Part shown: in pieces, positions 25,045 to 34,129 of the stretch
Position numbering within the stretch: the stretch's first letter is position 1
Layout of the letters: each line of letters opens with the position of its first letter
DNA from: Bdellovibrio bacteriovorus str. Tiberius
GTDB lineage: Bacteria; Bdellovibrionota; Bdellovibrionia; Bdellovibrionales; Bdellovibrionaceae
NCBI RefSeq assembly: GCF_000317895.1
Contig: NC_019567.1
Location: 1,736,001 to 1,800,000, forward strand
Direction of reading: 5' to 3'
Length of the DNA stretch: 64,000 bases
Notes under the pieces: generated by a model
What the model saw: the letters and a program-made list of their open reading frames with translations, nothing else
Told to the model about the DNA's origin: nothing
Database searches by the model: none
Program-made: the position numbers and the translations under genes

Positions 25045-26457
25045 ATGCTATTTAACTCCTACGCCTTTTTATTCCTGTTCCTGCCGTTCACTTTGCTCGG
25101 CTATTACTGGATCACGAAAAAGAACCTACAGCTGTGGTTCTTGTTCCTTTCAAGTGTGTTCTTCTATTGCTATTGGAGCACGGTGTATGTTTTCCTGCTG
25201 CTCTTCACAGTGGTTCTGGATTTCTATTTAGCCAAAGCCATTTCAATGACGACCTCACAGGCTCGCCGAAAGACCTTCCTGCTGATTTCGGTGATCGCCA
25301 ATCTCGGCATTCTTGGATTCTTTAAATACTACAACTTCTTTGCGGACTCTTTGAATGGAGCCCTGCAGGTGACGGGGCTTGCGGGACCGCTGCCGATTTT
25401 AAATCTCGTACTGCCCATCGGTATTTCCTTTTACACCTTCCAGTCCCTGTCTTACGTGATCGACGTTTATCGCAAGACCTCCAGTGCGCACGCGCATCTT
25501 TTGGAGTTTGCAGGTTACGTGACCTTGTTCCCGCACCAGATTTCAGGTCCACTGGTTCGTCATAACTACATCGTTCCTCAGTTGGAAGATTCAAAGACCT
25601 ATTTCTTCAATCCCGAGAACTTCTGGAAAGGTTGCTATTTCTTCGTGTTCGGTCTGGCAAAAAAGATGATGATTGCCGACCGTATCGCGGCAGTGGTGGA
25701 TCCGCTGGTGATGAATATGGCCGGGGCTTCTACGGCTGAGGCGTGGATTGCCATGATCGGCTACACCATGCAGTTGTATTTTGATTTCAGCGGTTATTCC
25801 GACATGGCGGTGGGATTGGGATTGATGATGAACATCCAGTTCCCGCAGAACTTCAACTCGCCTTACAAATCTTTGTCCATCACTGAATTCTGGCAGCGCT
25901 GGCATATCACGCTGTCTTCGTGGTTGAAAGATTACCTTTATATTTCCCTTGGCGGAAATCGCGCCGGAGTTTTGAAAACTTACCGCAATCTGTTTTTGAC
26001 CATGGCAATTGGTGGCCTGTGGCACGGGGCGAACTGGACATATCTGGTCTGGGGCTGTTTCCACGGTGGGATCCTGGCGATCGAAAGACTGTTTAAGGAT
26101 CGTGGCTGGTACACGGTTAAAAACAAGTACGTAAGGTGGACCTTCACTTTCTTCCTGGTCTGTGTGGGCTGGGTGTTCTTCCGTGCACATTCCGTTGAGC
26201 AGGCGCTGTTCTGGCTGCAGAAGGTGTTCATGCTTAATGGGGACATCAACTGGGACATCACTTTGATTCCGCTTAAACATAAAGACCGCTTCTTTGCGGC
26301 GCTGGGTGTGGGGATCTTGGTGGCCTTCCTTGCCAAAAACACGTGGGAGCGAGAATTCAAACCGAGGCTTTGGCGGGCGGCATTGATGGCGCTGATGTTT
26401 GTGGTGTGTTTGGCTTACATGGGTGAGGAATCTCCGTTCCTTTATTTCCAATTCTAG
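25045..26457 (+). CDS. MBOAT O-acyltransferase (AlgI/PatA type)
   Basis: 470 residues with about ten membrane segments and the MBOAT hallmarks: PIGISFYTFQSLSYVIDVYR, FPHQISGPLVRH, FSGYSDMAVGLGLMM, EFWQRWHITLSSWLKDYLYI, and the catalytic His in GGLWHGANWT (~325). AlgI-type proteins move acetyl groups across the inner membrane to O-acetylate a polysaccharide. The next gene, 9 bases on, is an SGNH/AlgX-like protein, the standard periplasmic partner. The acceptor glycan is unknown; the surrounding locus makes it likely to be a surface glycan. Confidence 0.9.
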   Translation: MLFNSYAFLFLFLPFTLLGYYWITKKNLQLWFLFLSSVFFYCYWSTVYVFLLLFTVVLDFYLAKAISMTTSQARRKTFLLISVIANLGILGFFKYYNFFADSLNGALQVTGLAGPLPILNLVLPIGISFYTFQSLSYVIDVYRKTSSAHAHLLEFAGYVTLFPHQISGPLVRHNYIVPQLEDSKTYFFNPENFWKGCYFFVFGLAKKMMIADRIAAVVDPLVMNMAGASTAEAWIAMIGYTMQLYFDFSGYSDMAVGLGLMMNIQFPQNFNSPYKSLSITEFWQRWHITLSSWLKDYLYISLGGNRAGVLKTYRNLFLTMAIGGLWHGANWTYLVWGCFHGGILAIERLFKDRGWYTVKNKYVRWTFTFFLVCVGWVFFRAHSVEQALFWLQKVFMLNGDINWDITLIPLKHKDRFFAALGVGILVAFLAKNTWEREFKPRLWRAALMALMFVVCLAYMGEESPFLYFQF

Positions 26458-26466
26458 GTGGGACGT

Positions 26467-27501
26467 ATGAAAAGCAATACTTTGAAAATGATTCTTTTCC
26501 TTGCGGCTTTCATCATCGGACTTATGGCGCTGTTGGCAGGGTTTAACTTTGCTGTGGATCCGATGTGTTATTATCGCTGTGATTCTATCGATACGAATCG
26601 CCAAAGCCAGAACGTCTATTTTCAGGCGGCCCAGATTGTCGGGGCGAATCCTGACACCGAGATTGTGATCCTGGGGTCTTCCCGTGGGGAAACGACTTCG
26701 GCTTTGTGGGTGGAAGAAGTCACAGGGCTTAAGACGATCAATCTTTCGAAGGGAGGCGCTGGCTTGCTTTTGAAAGTGTCCCTGTTACGAACAGCCTTGG
26801 ATCAAAAGCTGCCTTTAAAGAAAGTCATCTGGATTGCCGACTATTTCGAGCTTGCCGGGGAAGTCACCGATGTGAAAGTTCGCCAGACTCCGGTCTTGCG
26901 GGAAAAACTGCTGGCTGATGTCGAAGGTCTTGATGGTATGAAGTACTATCTGGAGCACCTGCAAAGTCTGATCAGTCATAATACTTTAGAAGCGGCAATT
27001 CATCAGTTGAATCAGAAAAAAGCTGACGGCATGTTTGCACCCAAAGGCAGTGGCAGTGGTATTGACTATCAAAAGTGTGCAGCCGCGGATTATGCCGGAA
27101 AAACCACGGCCGATGTTTTGGCCAAAGAAATCGACGTCAGCTATTCCACTTTCGGTGGCCCGATGAAGGCTCCACTAAATCCCGAATTTGTCGAGTTATT
27201 CAAAAAGCAAATCAAAGCCACGGCTGAACAGGGTGTGGAAGTCCTGATCCTGATTCCGCCGTTTCATCCTGAATTTGTTCGCAGACACGCAAAGGACCAT
27301 CCGGATGCAGTGAAGTCCCATCAAGAGTGGCTAGAGATGATCAAGGGCCTGGAATCCGACAAGGTTCACGTGCAGTCGTACTGGGACGGGGTGCCCGGGG
27401 ATGATGCCGGGCCGTCGTTCTGGGATGATGGATCTCACGCCACTTGCAAGGCGATGATGTTGATGCTGAAGCCTGCGCTCAGCGAAGCCGGAGCACATTA
27501 A
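26467..27501 (+). CDS. SGNH/AlgX-like partner of the MBOAT acyltransferase
   Basis: Start chosen at ATG 26467 with GGTGGGAC upstream (a GTG at 26458 is also in frame). 344 residues: N-terminal membrane anchor (MILFLAAFIIGLMALLAGFN), then a periplasmic domain with the SGNH-like nucleophile motif ILGSSRGET (~74) and C-terminal DDGSHAT (~321), the Asp-x-x-His pair. Such proteins complete transfer of the acetyl group delivered by MBOAT. Operon partner of the preceding gene. Confidence 0.75.
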   Translation: MKSNTLKMILFLAAFIIGLMALLAGFNFAVDPMCYYRCDSIDTNRQSQNVYFQAAQIVGANPDTEIVILGSSRGETTSALWVEEVTGLKTINLSKGGAGLLLKVSLLRTALDQKLPLKKVIWIADYFELAGEVTDVKVRQTPVLREKLLADVEGLDGMKYYLEHLQSLISHNTLEAAIHQLNQKKADGMFAPKGSGSGIDYQKCAAADYAGKTTADVLAKEIDVSYSTFGGPMKAPLNPEFVELFKKQIKATAEQGVEVLILIPPFHPEFVRRHAKDHPDAVKSHQEWLEMIKGLESDKVHVQSYWDGVPGDDAGPSFWDDGSHATCKAMMLMLKPALSEAGAH

Positions 27502-27516
27502 GAGAGCAGATTCAAA

Positions 27517-27729
27517 CTACGAATTCTTTAAGCCTTCGCGAATAAATTTAACAATAAGGCTTTGATATTTTGTGTCCTGTATCTTTGCAGTCGTTTTCAG
27601 AGCACGCAGCAAGTTTGCAGGAATGCGCAGGCTGATTGCTTCTGTTGGCTCATCTTTGTCGTGGATCATCTTATTGAATGACTCAATAAACTCCACGGCT
27701 TCTTCGGGAGAGATTTTATTTCTTTTCAT
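27517..27729 (-). CDS. Ribbon-helix-helix antitoxin-like protein
   Basis: 70 residues. The C-terminal half is a ribbon-helix-helix: strand AISLRIPANLLRALK and helices AKIQDTKYQSLIVKFIREGL. The N-terminal part (EEAVEFIESFNKMIHDKD) would contact the toxin. Overlaps the upstream nucleotidyltransferase gene by 14 bases, as expected for coupled toxin-antitoxin genes. Likely binds the promoter palindrome at 28194-28221. Confidence 0.7.
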   Translation of the reverse strand: MKRNKISPEEAVEFIESFNKMIHDKDEPTEAISLRIPANLLRALKTTAKIQDTKYQSLIVKFIREGLKNS

Positions 27730-28189
27730 TCAAAACCTCTTTAATTCGCAAGATGTCTATTTGGTCCTGGGGGCGGTTGGATTCCAGCTTCATTTTCAAA
27801 AGCTCCTTCAGACTGGCGACGGGAATGCGTCGGCCCGCTACGGATATTTTTACAACATCCAAGTCTTTAAGGTTTTTTGTGATAAGAATATCCACCTGAC
27901 GACTTGGATCTTTAAAGTCCACAAATGACCATGCAATTAGATTTCGTTCCTCGATGTATTCTTTGCGAAACTGAATGATGTCCTGAGCGCGCACTGGGAT
28001 GCGTGGTTGTAATCCGAGACTGGCTAGGGCGGTCTCAGCTTTTTGATAGTCTTCTAGTTTTAAATTTAAAACGAAATCCACATCCATGGTAGCGCGTACA
28101 ATGCCATGCAGTGCAAGGGCATAGCCCCCCACCAGGGTGAAAGGGATCTTTTCGTATTGAAATTTGTCGACCAGTTGATATAGCAGCAT
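27716..28189 (-). CDS. Nucleotidyltransferase-fold toxin-like protein (AbiEii/MNT type)
   Basis: 157 residues with the minimal nucleotidyltransferase signature: GGYALALHG (GG/GS loop) then ATMDVDFVL with the DxD metal pair, and a third acidic residue in RQVDILI. Such proteins act as toxins, or as antitoxins that modify a HEPN partner, in MNT and AbiE modules. Here the partner gene is ribbon-helix-helix, so the nucleotidyltransferase is the likelier toxin. The only start is ATG 28189, immediately after the promoter palindrome, leaving almost no leader. Confidence 0.7.
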   Translation of the reverse strand: MLLYQLVDKFQYEKIPFTLVGGYALALHGIVRATMDVDFVLNLKLEDYQKAETALASLGLQPRIPVRAQDIIQFRKEYIEERNLIAWSFVDFKDPSRQVDILITKNLKDLDVVKISVAGRRIPVASLKELLKMKLESNRPQDQIDILRIKEVLNEKK

Positions 28190-28193
28190 CTCT

Positions 28194-28224
28194 CAATTGT
28201 ATATACATGTATATACAATTGCAA
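28194..28224 (-). promoter_or_regulatory. 28-bp perfect palindrome covering a promoter
   Basis: 28194-28221 is its own reverse complement (arms of 14: CAATTGTATATACA...). On the minus strand TTGCAA (28224-28219), 17 bases, TACAAT (28201-28196) form a good promoter inside it. Transcription would start at about 28189, the A of the ATG, implying a leaderless mRNA. The obvious ligand is the ribbon-helix-helix protein of the same operon. Confidence 0.65.
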
Positions 28225-28296
28225 GATAGCAGTTTCAGAATTGTAAACAAATGAAATCATTAGGAAAAAATGTCTTATCTGAAAGGCTGGGGGCTT

Positions 28297-30126
28297 TTAC
28301 TGGAACAAAAGCTCCTGCGACTCTTTGATATAGCTTAAGCCTTCTTCGTGCATTTTTTTGCCATTGGCAGGACATGGGGATTCTTTGGTGAAGCTCATGT
28401 CCTCTTTCCACTTAAAGCATCTTTCTTCACCCGGGTTGCGAATGTTAAAGACCACGGCCCATTCATTTTCAAACCACGCGGACTGACCTAAATGAAAAAC
28501 ACTTGCTCCGGGACTGAATGCTTCCGGACGCGCCAAGGATCTGCCCAGGAATGTCGGAGCTTTCACTCCAGTGATATCAGCTAACGTGGCAGCGATGTCG
28601 GGTTGTGAGAACGCTCCCGGCAAGAGTTTGTTTGGCAGTACCGAGCTTTCCTTGCCGTCTTTAGTATAGTGTTTCATCAAAAACGGAATCGCGTAGTGAT
28701 CAAAGATGCTCGATCCCCCGTAAGTGGTGTGATCGGCAACCAAGACCAGCAGCCAGTCTTTTTCCCACTTGCGGCTTTGCAGTAGTTTGTGGAAGTCCTT
28801 AAGTTCTGTGTCCGCCCACTGGCGAATGGTTTTGTACTTTTGGCGATCCGCTCGCGCCGGGAACAGGTTGTCGTGGGTGGTGTTGGTGTTGATGCCCACC
28901 AGGAATGGTTCGCGCAGGCCCGTCATTTTATCCAGCGCAAATTTATACAAATCAGTGTCGTAAACACCCCAGGCGTTTTGTTCAAGTTTTTCGTAATCTG
29001 GAATATCACGCTTTCCGTAAGAACTTTGGAAGCCGGTTTTCAGCACCAGCAACCCTGTGCCGCTCGTGTACTGGTCAGACCCTTGGAAGAAGGCCGAACT
29101 ATAGCCTTTTTCCGTCAGCAAGCGCGGAAGGCAGATGAAATCTTTGTTTTCAATTTCCGAGTACATGATGCTTTTCCCAAGTGGATTGGGAAGGCTGCAC
29201 ATGCTTGCAAAAATCCCTTCGGTGGTGCGATGGCCCCCGGCCAGGAACAAATCTGTGTGCAGGGACTCGCGGCGAAGTTTGTTGAAGAAAGGCAGGATTT
29301 CCACACCATCTTGAATGCGGTTCACTTCTGAACCCCACCAGCTTTCCAGGAAGACGATCACGATGTTGCCGTCAAAGCCTCCGATGGGTGTGTGGATGCC
29401 ACGCTGGGCTTTCCAAGCGGCAAAGACTTTTTCGGTATCAATGTCTTTGGGGGATGCGACGTTTTCTTTGCTGGATTTTTTTTCGCCCACGGCCGCCCAG
29501 AAAATTCCATAAGCTCCGTTCAGGGCCAGGAAAGCTCCTTGCGGTCCGCCACCGGCGCGATAGGCCCAAGAAGGATCTTGCGGGATGCCCTCAAAGCCAC
29601 GGAAGCCCATGACGGCCAGAATTGCCGCAAGCAGCATCGCAAACGTGCGCCCAACGGGACCGGACGAGGGTTTATAATTCGGAGAAAGCCACAGATTCAA
29701 ACTTGCAGCGGCTGCCAATGACACCAGCACCGCCACCCAGTAACGTCCAAACAGGGTCACCATTGAGCCTTCTATGGTGAACATCGAATAGATTTCATAG
29801 GAAAGATGACGGCCGGTTTCCTTGGCGTACAGGGAATCGGTCACCACCATCACGATGTAAACCCACAGGAAAAGGAAATTCCATCGTCTTGCCGCTTTCG
29901 GTGAAAGGTTGAAAATCAGAATCAGCCAGTAAAGCAGCAAATAAGCCACCGCTCCGATGGCCAAGTCAAAGTGCCAGCCGTGAAGAAAGGCCGGGAAGGT
30001 GTTTTTGATGGTGCTGAAATCCATCAAATCCCAGATTTGTAGATAAATGGCCACGATAGCGCGAAACACAGCGCCGATGATGGTGATGCGAAGAAGAAAG
30101 CCAATGGAGGAAGACAGGAATCTCAT
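28297..30126 (-). CDS. LtaS/sulfatase-family membrane phosphotransferase
   Basis: 609 residues. Five N-terminal membrane segments (residues ~1-160) are followed by an extracytoplasmic alkaline-phosphatase-fold domain: metal site NIVIVFLESWWGSE, nucleophilic Thr in GGHRTTEGIFASM (~297), NTNTTHDN and VADHTTYGG. This is the layout of LtaS, OpgB and EptA-like enzymes that move phosphoglycerol or phosphoethanolamine from lipid donors to a glycan. In a diderm, modification of a periplasmic or surface glycan is likelier than lipoteichoic acid synthesis. Ends with EELSYIKESQELLFQ-type tail of no known meaning. Confidence 0.8.
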   Translation of the reverse strand: MRFLSSSIGFLLRITIIGAVFRAIVAIYLQIWDLMDFSTIKNTFPAFLHGWHFDLAIGAVAYLLLYWLILIFNLSPKAARRWNFLFLWVYIVMVVTDSLYAKETGRHLSYEIYSMFTIEGSMVTLFGRYWVAVLVSLAAAASLNLWLSPNYKPSSGPVGRTFAMLLAAILAVMGFRGFEGIPQDPSWAYRAGGGPQGAFLALNGAYGIFWAAVGEKKSSKENVASPKDIDTEKVFAAWKAQRGIHTPIGGFDGNIVIVFLESWWGSEVNRIQDGVEILPFFNKLRRESLHTDLFLAGGHRTTEGIFASMCSLPNPLGKSIMYSEIENKDFICLPRLLTEKGYSSAFFQGSDQYTSGTGLLVLKTGFQSSYGKRDIPDYEKLEQNAWGVYDTDLYKFALDKMTGLREPFLVGINTNTTHDNLFPARADRQKYKTIRQWADTELKDFHKLLQSRKWEKDWLLVLVADHTTYGGSSIFDHYAIPFLMKHYTKDGKESSVLPNKLLPGAFSQPDIAATLADITGVKAPTFLGRSLARPEAFSPGASVFHLGQSAWFENEWAVVFNIRNPGEERCFKWKEDMSFTKESPCPANGKKMHEEGLSYIKESQELLFQ

Positions 30127-30277
30127 GTTTTTTTCATACTACGGGGATTTGGGGGTGTACATTGATTTCGACAAGCTGTGTCTTTATGGGGTGATGCATT
30201 TTGGCGACTTACTGGTACATTTTTTTCAACAGATTCGGTATTTTAGGTTCCTTGGCTGAAAAAGACGGGTGGGTTCT

Positions 30278-31105
30278 ATGGTCTATGATTGCTTTGTTTT
30301 TTATGATGAGTTGGATCTTCTGGAGATCCGTCTGAATGTTTTGGACAAGGTTGTCGACAAATTCGTGATCATCGAATCTAAAAAGACCTTCCGTGGTACA
30401 GATAAGCCGCTTTTCTATATCGAAAATAAACAACGTTATGCCCAGTTTGAATCTAAAATCATCCACGTGGTGGTTGAGGACTTCCCGAAAATCAACTGGA
30501 GGAAACTGCGTCCCTTCAGCAACTGGGACCGCGAGGACTATCAAAGAAACGCATTGGCCAAAGCTTTGGTGAACTGTGCGCCAGAGGACGTGATCATCTT
30601 CTCGGACGTGGACGAAATCCCGACTCCGGAAAAGGTGACTGAATACCTGCATAAGCCGGGCATCAAGACCTTCTATCAGGAACTTTACTACTATTACTTG
30701 AACAACTTGGCGTATGAGCACACCGAGCCCAACGAAATGTACAAGGACTATATCCCTTGGCATGGAACGGTGATGGCGAACTATTCTTATTTCAAGAAGT
30801 ACGGCTGCAACAACATGCGCACTTATCGCAGTAAAAAAGACAGCGAGCACACCATGGTGATGGACGGGGGATGGCATTTCTCGTTCATGGGTGGGACTGA
30901 GATGATTCTTAAAAAAATGCGCGCCTACAGTCATACCGAATACATGACGGAAGATATGTTCAATCCCCAATGGGTGGAAACCCAAGTTCGCTCTGGAAAA
31001 GACATCTTCAATCGTCCGATGAAGTTTAAGCCTACTGGAGTGGAGCGCTTGCCAAAGTACGTGCAGGAAAATCAGTCCAAGTACTCCAAGCTGCTTTTGT
31101 CATAG
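30278..31105 (+). CDS. Family 17 glycosyltransferase (GT17)
   Basis: Start chosen at ATG 30278; a GTG at 30269 is in frame. 275 residues resembling the GT17 family (MGAT3-like beta-1,4-GlcNAc transferases): MVYDCFVFYDELDLLEIRLN, VVDKFVIIESKKTFRG, EDYQRNALAKAL, the DxD motif FSDVDEIP (~108), and GGWHFSFMGG. Cytosolic, without membrane segment. It is followed after 12 bases by an LtaS-like gene and is divergent from another, so the three probably modify the same glycan. Confidence 0.8.
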   Translation: MVYDCFVFYDELDLLEIRLNVLDKVVDKFVIIESKKTFRGTDKPLFYIENKQRYAQFESKIIHVVVEDFPKINWRKLRPFSNWDREDYQRNALAKALVNCAPEDVIIFSDVDEIPTPEKVTEYLHKPGIKTFYQELYYYYLNNLAYEHTEPNEMYKDYIPWHGTVMANYSYFKKYGCNNMRTYRSKKDSEHTMVMDGGWHFSFMGGTEMILKKMRAYSHTEYMTEDMFNPQWVETQVRSGKDIFNRPMKFKPTGVERLPKYVQENQSKYSKLLLS

Positions 31106-31117
31106 GGCTTTTTCGCG

Positions 31118-32788
31118 ATGCGCTTCAGATTGCCACAGAATAAACAGGTTTTATGGGGATTGCTGAGCTTGAGTGTGCTGAGCGCACTTTTGCAGCTTTA
31201 TGCCTTCAAATATCTTCTGATTGTAAAGCTGTTGATGCCGTGGCTGTTGTATTTTTCTGTGCTGGTATTCCTGCGCCCGTATCCTGCGGCTTTTTTCATT
31301 TTCCTGATCGAGTGCTTGGGGGTTCGGATTCATCTGATGAAGATGGCATTGACGAACTCTCCCTTTGAGGCCTCGGATATCTTTGCCTGGAAACAGGCTT
31401 TTTTCCTGAAAAGTTATACTGATTATGTGATTCCGGCGATTGTGATCGGGCTTTTGCTCTGTGTTTGGAAGGGGATTTCCTTCCAGAAAAAGCAATTGCT
31501 GTTTTTGCCGGTCTTTTTCATGGTGGCGATGTCCATTGTGCAGGAACGCCATCCCACGGAATCCCAGGCCAACCCGGTCAGCTCATTGTTTAAGCTGGCA
31601 CGAGTAACCTATGTGGACTGGAACTTTGCCACCAATGTGAAGGAAAACGGCATTCTAAATCATATTTTCCTGACGCTGCCGACGGGGCAGATTCCGGCCA
31701 AGGGAAAACTTCCTTACGAGGATCTGAATGCGGTGATTGATCCGAAAAAAGCCAAATACGAGCCGGATGTCTTTTTGGTTTTGTGTGAGTCCTGCTATAC
31801 CAGCAGCAACGACAGCTTTGTGACTCCGATTGCGGATCTGGAAAAAGACGGCTTTGCCCATGCGACGGTGATTTCTCCGGTTTACGGGGGGATGACGGCC
31901 GAGGCAGAATTTGAGGTTCTTACGGGACTTCCAAGTCGCCGGTACAAGGGGATTGATTTCCAGTATTTTGCGGAAAGGTATTCGGCCAAGGCCGAAGCCG
32001 TGCCCCGAATTTTTGCAGAAAATGGCTATGACACCTGGTCGGCACACGCCAATGACGGTTTTTTCTGGAAGCGCGATATCGTTCATCCGAAGTTTGGTTT
32101 TGAAAGATCGTTCTTTGCCGATTCCATGAGCTGGTCTGATGGCAGCAAGTACCCGGAAGACAAAGTCCTGTTTGACCTGGCTTTGACCAAGTACGCTGAC
32201 AGCCTGAAGGCCGGGAAGAAGACCTTTGCCTTCCTGATCTCGGTATACACCCATGGGCCGTATGCAGATACTGACGGGGACGGCGGCGAAGCTGTATATA
32301 AGGAAAAGCTCGGAAAAACAGTACAACAGTTCCTGGATTTTAAGAATGCGGCGGTCAAGCTTGCCCAGCAAAACAATCGCCCGGTGATCTTTGTGATCTT
32401 TGGGGATCACAAGCCTGCGATGACCATTTCCTTTTATAAACGCCATGAGTTCGATGATGACTATTTCAGTGCCCGTGGTTCACGGAACGAATCCTTCCAG
32501 TTTTCGACCCTGAATCGGTCCCAGCAGATCGTGTACGGCAAGGTGCCGATGTACGTGAAGGGTTATGGGTTGAAGGACGTTGGTGTGGCGGAGGCGATTG
32601 CCAAAGAGAGCGAGCAACGCCCGATCTTCTGCCTGCCGGGGATCTTGTCAGAGCGGATTGGGATTCAGAATGCTTATTATAACTATCTGGTGGATACCTG
32701 TCGCAAATCTCCAGAAGACCTGGTCGATCCGGAGTTCTTAAAGAAATACTTTGCTGAGGAGATTTACGGGGACCGGTTGTTTGATTAG
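31118..32788 (+). CDS. LtaS/MdoB-family membrane phosphotransferase (second copy)
   Basis: 556 residues. Four to five membrane segments up to ~155, then the extracytoplasmic sulfatase-like domain: DVFLVLCESCYTSS (metal), GGMTAEAEFEVLTGLPSR with the Thr nucleophile (~257), SVYTHGPYAD, and VIFGDHKPAM (metal Asp/His). Distinct from the copy at 28297 in sequence and in the motif around Thr (GGMTAE here, HRTTEG there); it is closer to the MdoB/OpgB or phosphoethanolamine type. ATG 31118 lacks a clear ribosome site, so it may be coupled to the GT17 gene. Confidence 0.8.
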   Translation: MRFRLPQNKQVLWGLLSLSVLSALLQLYAFKYLLIVKLLMPWLLYFSVLVFLRPYPAAFFIFLIECLGVRIHLMKMALTNSPFEASDIFAWKQAFFLKSYTDYVIPAIVIGLLLCVWKGISFQKKQLLFLPVFFMVAMSIVQERHPTESQANPVSSLFKLARVTYVDWNFATNVKENGILNHIFLTLPTGQIPAKGKLPYEDLNAVIDPKKAKYEPDVFLVLCESCYTSSNDSFVTPIADLEKDGFAHATVISPVYGGMTAEAEFEVLTGLPSRRYKGIDFQYFAERYSAKAEAVPRIFAENGYDTWSAHANDGFFWKRDIVHPKFGFERSFFADSMSWSDGSKYPEDKVLFDLALTKYADSLKAGKKTFAFLISVYTHGPYADTDGDGGEAVYKEKLGKTVQQFLDFKNAAVKLAQQNNRPVIFVIFGDHKPAMTISFYKRHEFDDDYFSARGSRNESFQFSTLNRSQQIVYGKVPMYVKGYGLKDVGVAEAIAKESEQRPIFCLPGILSERIGIQNAYYNYLVDTCRKSPEDLVDPEFLKKYFAEEIYGDRLFD

Positions 32789-32803
32789 CTACCTTGGTCG
32801 ATC

Positions 32804-34039
32804 TTAGAGAGTAGTTTGTTGTTGGGGTTTGCCAGCAAGGTAACCGTAAGAAAATCCCAGAAGGATTAAGATGAAGTTCCGTACTTCATGCTGGATGAAT
32901 GGTGTTTCAGTCCAAGAGCAGGCAAAAAGGGCCACGATACAAAGAATCGAGCCAAGTGCCAGCTGCTTTTTGTGGAGTTCAGCAGAGTATTTGAGTTTAT
33001 GATAGAAGAATACGGCGCCCCCGCCGAACGCACCAAGATATCCCGCCAGTCCAAAGATTCCAGCGCCAGCCAGGGTATCCAAAAACTGATTATGAGCATG
33101 GCCGACAACGTACTCATTTGCGTGACCCATCTTTACATAATAAGAAGGGAATAGTTTTGCCGCATTCTCGAAGCCCACGCCGAAGAGAGGATGATCCAGG
33201 AACACTTGCCATGAGACTTTCCAAATGGTCAGGCGGGCGATTTGGGAATTAACACCAGAAAAGTCGAAAGTGTAAAGTATTCTGTCTTTCAGCTCAAAGA
33301 CGTTCAAGGCAACGGCTGCCGCGAATACGGCAAGCGTAAGCCCAGAAATGGCGATGGCCTTTTTGTTCCTGGTATAGAAAAGGGCGACCACTAAAGTGCA
33401 GATCATGCCGATCCAGGAGGTTCTGGTATAGGTGGCAATAAGCGCAATGGTCGCCAGTACTAATGCAAGAGTCGCAGATGTTCTTGACGGGCAGTCGTTG
33501 GAATAAAGAACAAACGATAAAACCATTGCCCAGACTAGGACTAGAGCCAGAGCAAAATAATTGGGGTTGCTGTAAAACCCTTGGAGTCTGTGGTCGGGAG
33601 TGATGAAGTCACCGGCGGTCATATTATACTGGCGATAGATTATCCAGCCCAAAATCCCAATAAGGGCAGTGAATGACCAATTGAACTTCTTGGATTTTTC
33701 TGCAAGCAAATGACCAACAGCATGGCAGGCAAAAAAGCCCCAAATCCAGCGCAGACTAGCGATCTTGTTCCACTCATGCATTTGCATAGGGCTGTTCAAA
33801 AAGTAACCCATGATTCCAGAGCCAAGATATGCGGCAAGGCATGTCAGTAGAAACTTATTGGTAAAACCGAAGGTATTGCGAATGCCGGCCCAGGACTTTT
33901 CTGAGAAGCAGAATGAAATAATTGTTACGATTGCAAAAACGCCGTCCATCCAGAAAAAATTAAACAGATTAAGTGCTAAAGAAAGCGGCACAAAGCATGC
34001 GAGTAGAGTTAAAACTATAGATGATCTGGATGCGGACAT
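32804..34039 (-). CDS. O-antigen ligase/polymerase (WaaL/Wzy family)
   Basis: 411 residues with about eleven membrane segments and the Wzy_C/O-antigen ligase motif in a periplasmic loop (VVGHAHNQFLDTLAGAGIFG) after a conserved Pro-Leu-Phe-Gly (DHPLFGVGFEN). This family either joins O-antigen to lipid A-core or polymerises repeat units. The second candidate in the window is at 46637, so this one, with the classical HNxxL motif, may be the ligase. It follows the acyltransferase gene on the same strand after a 90-base gap. Confidence 0.78.
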   Translation of the reverse strand: MSASRSSIVLTLLACFVPLSLALNLFNFFWMDGVFAIVTIISFCFSEKSWAGIRNTFGFTNKFLLTCLAAYLGSGIMGYFLNSPMQMHEWNKIASLRWIWGFFACHAVGHLLAEKSKKFNWSFTALIGILGWIIYRQYNMTAGDFITPDHRLQGFYSNPNYFALALVLVWAMVLSFVLYSNDCPSRTSATLALVLATIALIATYTRTSWIGMICTLVVALFYTRNKKAIAISGLTLAVFAAAVALNVFELKDRILYTFDFSGVNSQIARLTIWKVSWQVFLDHPLFGVGFENAAKLFPSYYVKMGHANEYVVGHAHNQFLDTLAGAGIFGLAGYLGAFGGGAVFFYHKLKYSAELHKKQLALGSILCIVALFACSWTETPFIQHEVRNFILILLGFSYGYLAGKPQQQTTL

Positions 34040-34129
34040 TGTGAAATTGTAGATTTATATTAATTCGGTGTCACTGGTAAAGTACTCGCTCTCAAGTGAG
34101 GAGAGTGATGCGCTAGGCCATTTGCTGAT

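Noticed and set aside
25591-26604. Long minus-strand open frame of 337 codons opposite the MBOAT gene
   Set aside because: Sequence is His/Gln/Pro-rich shadow coding; the MBOAT protein with all motifs is on the plus strand.
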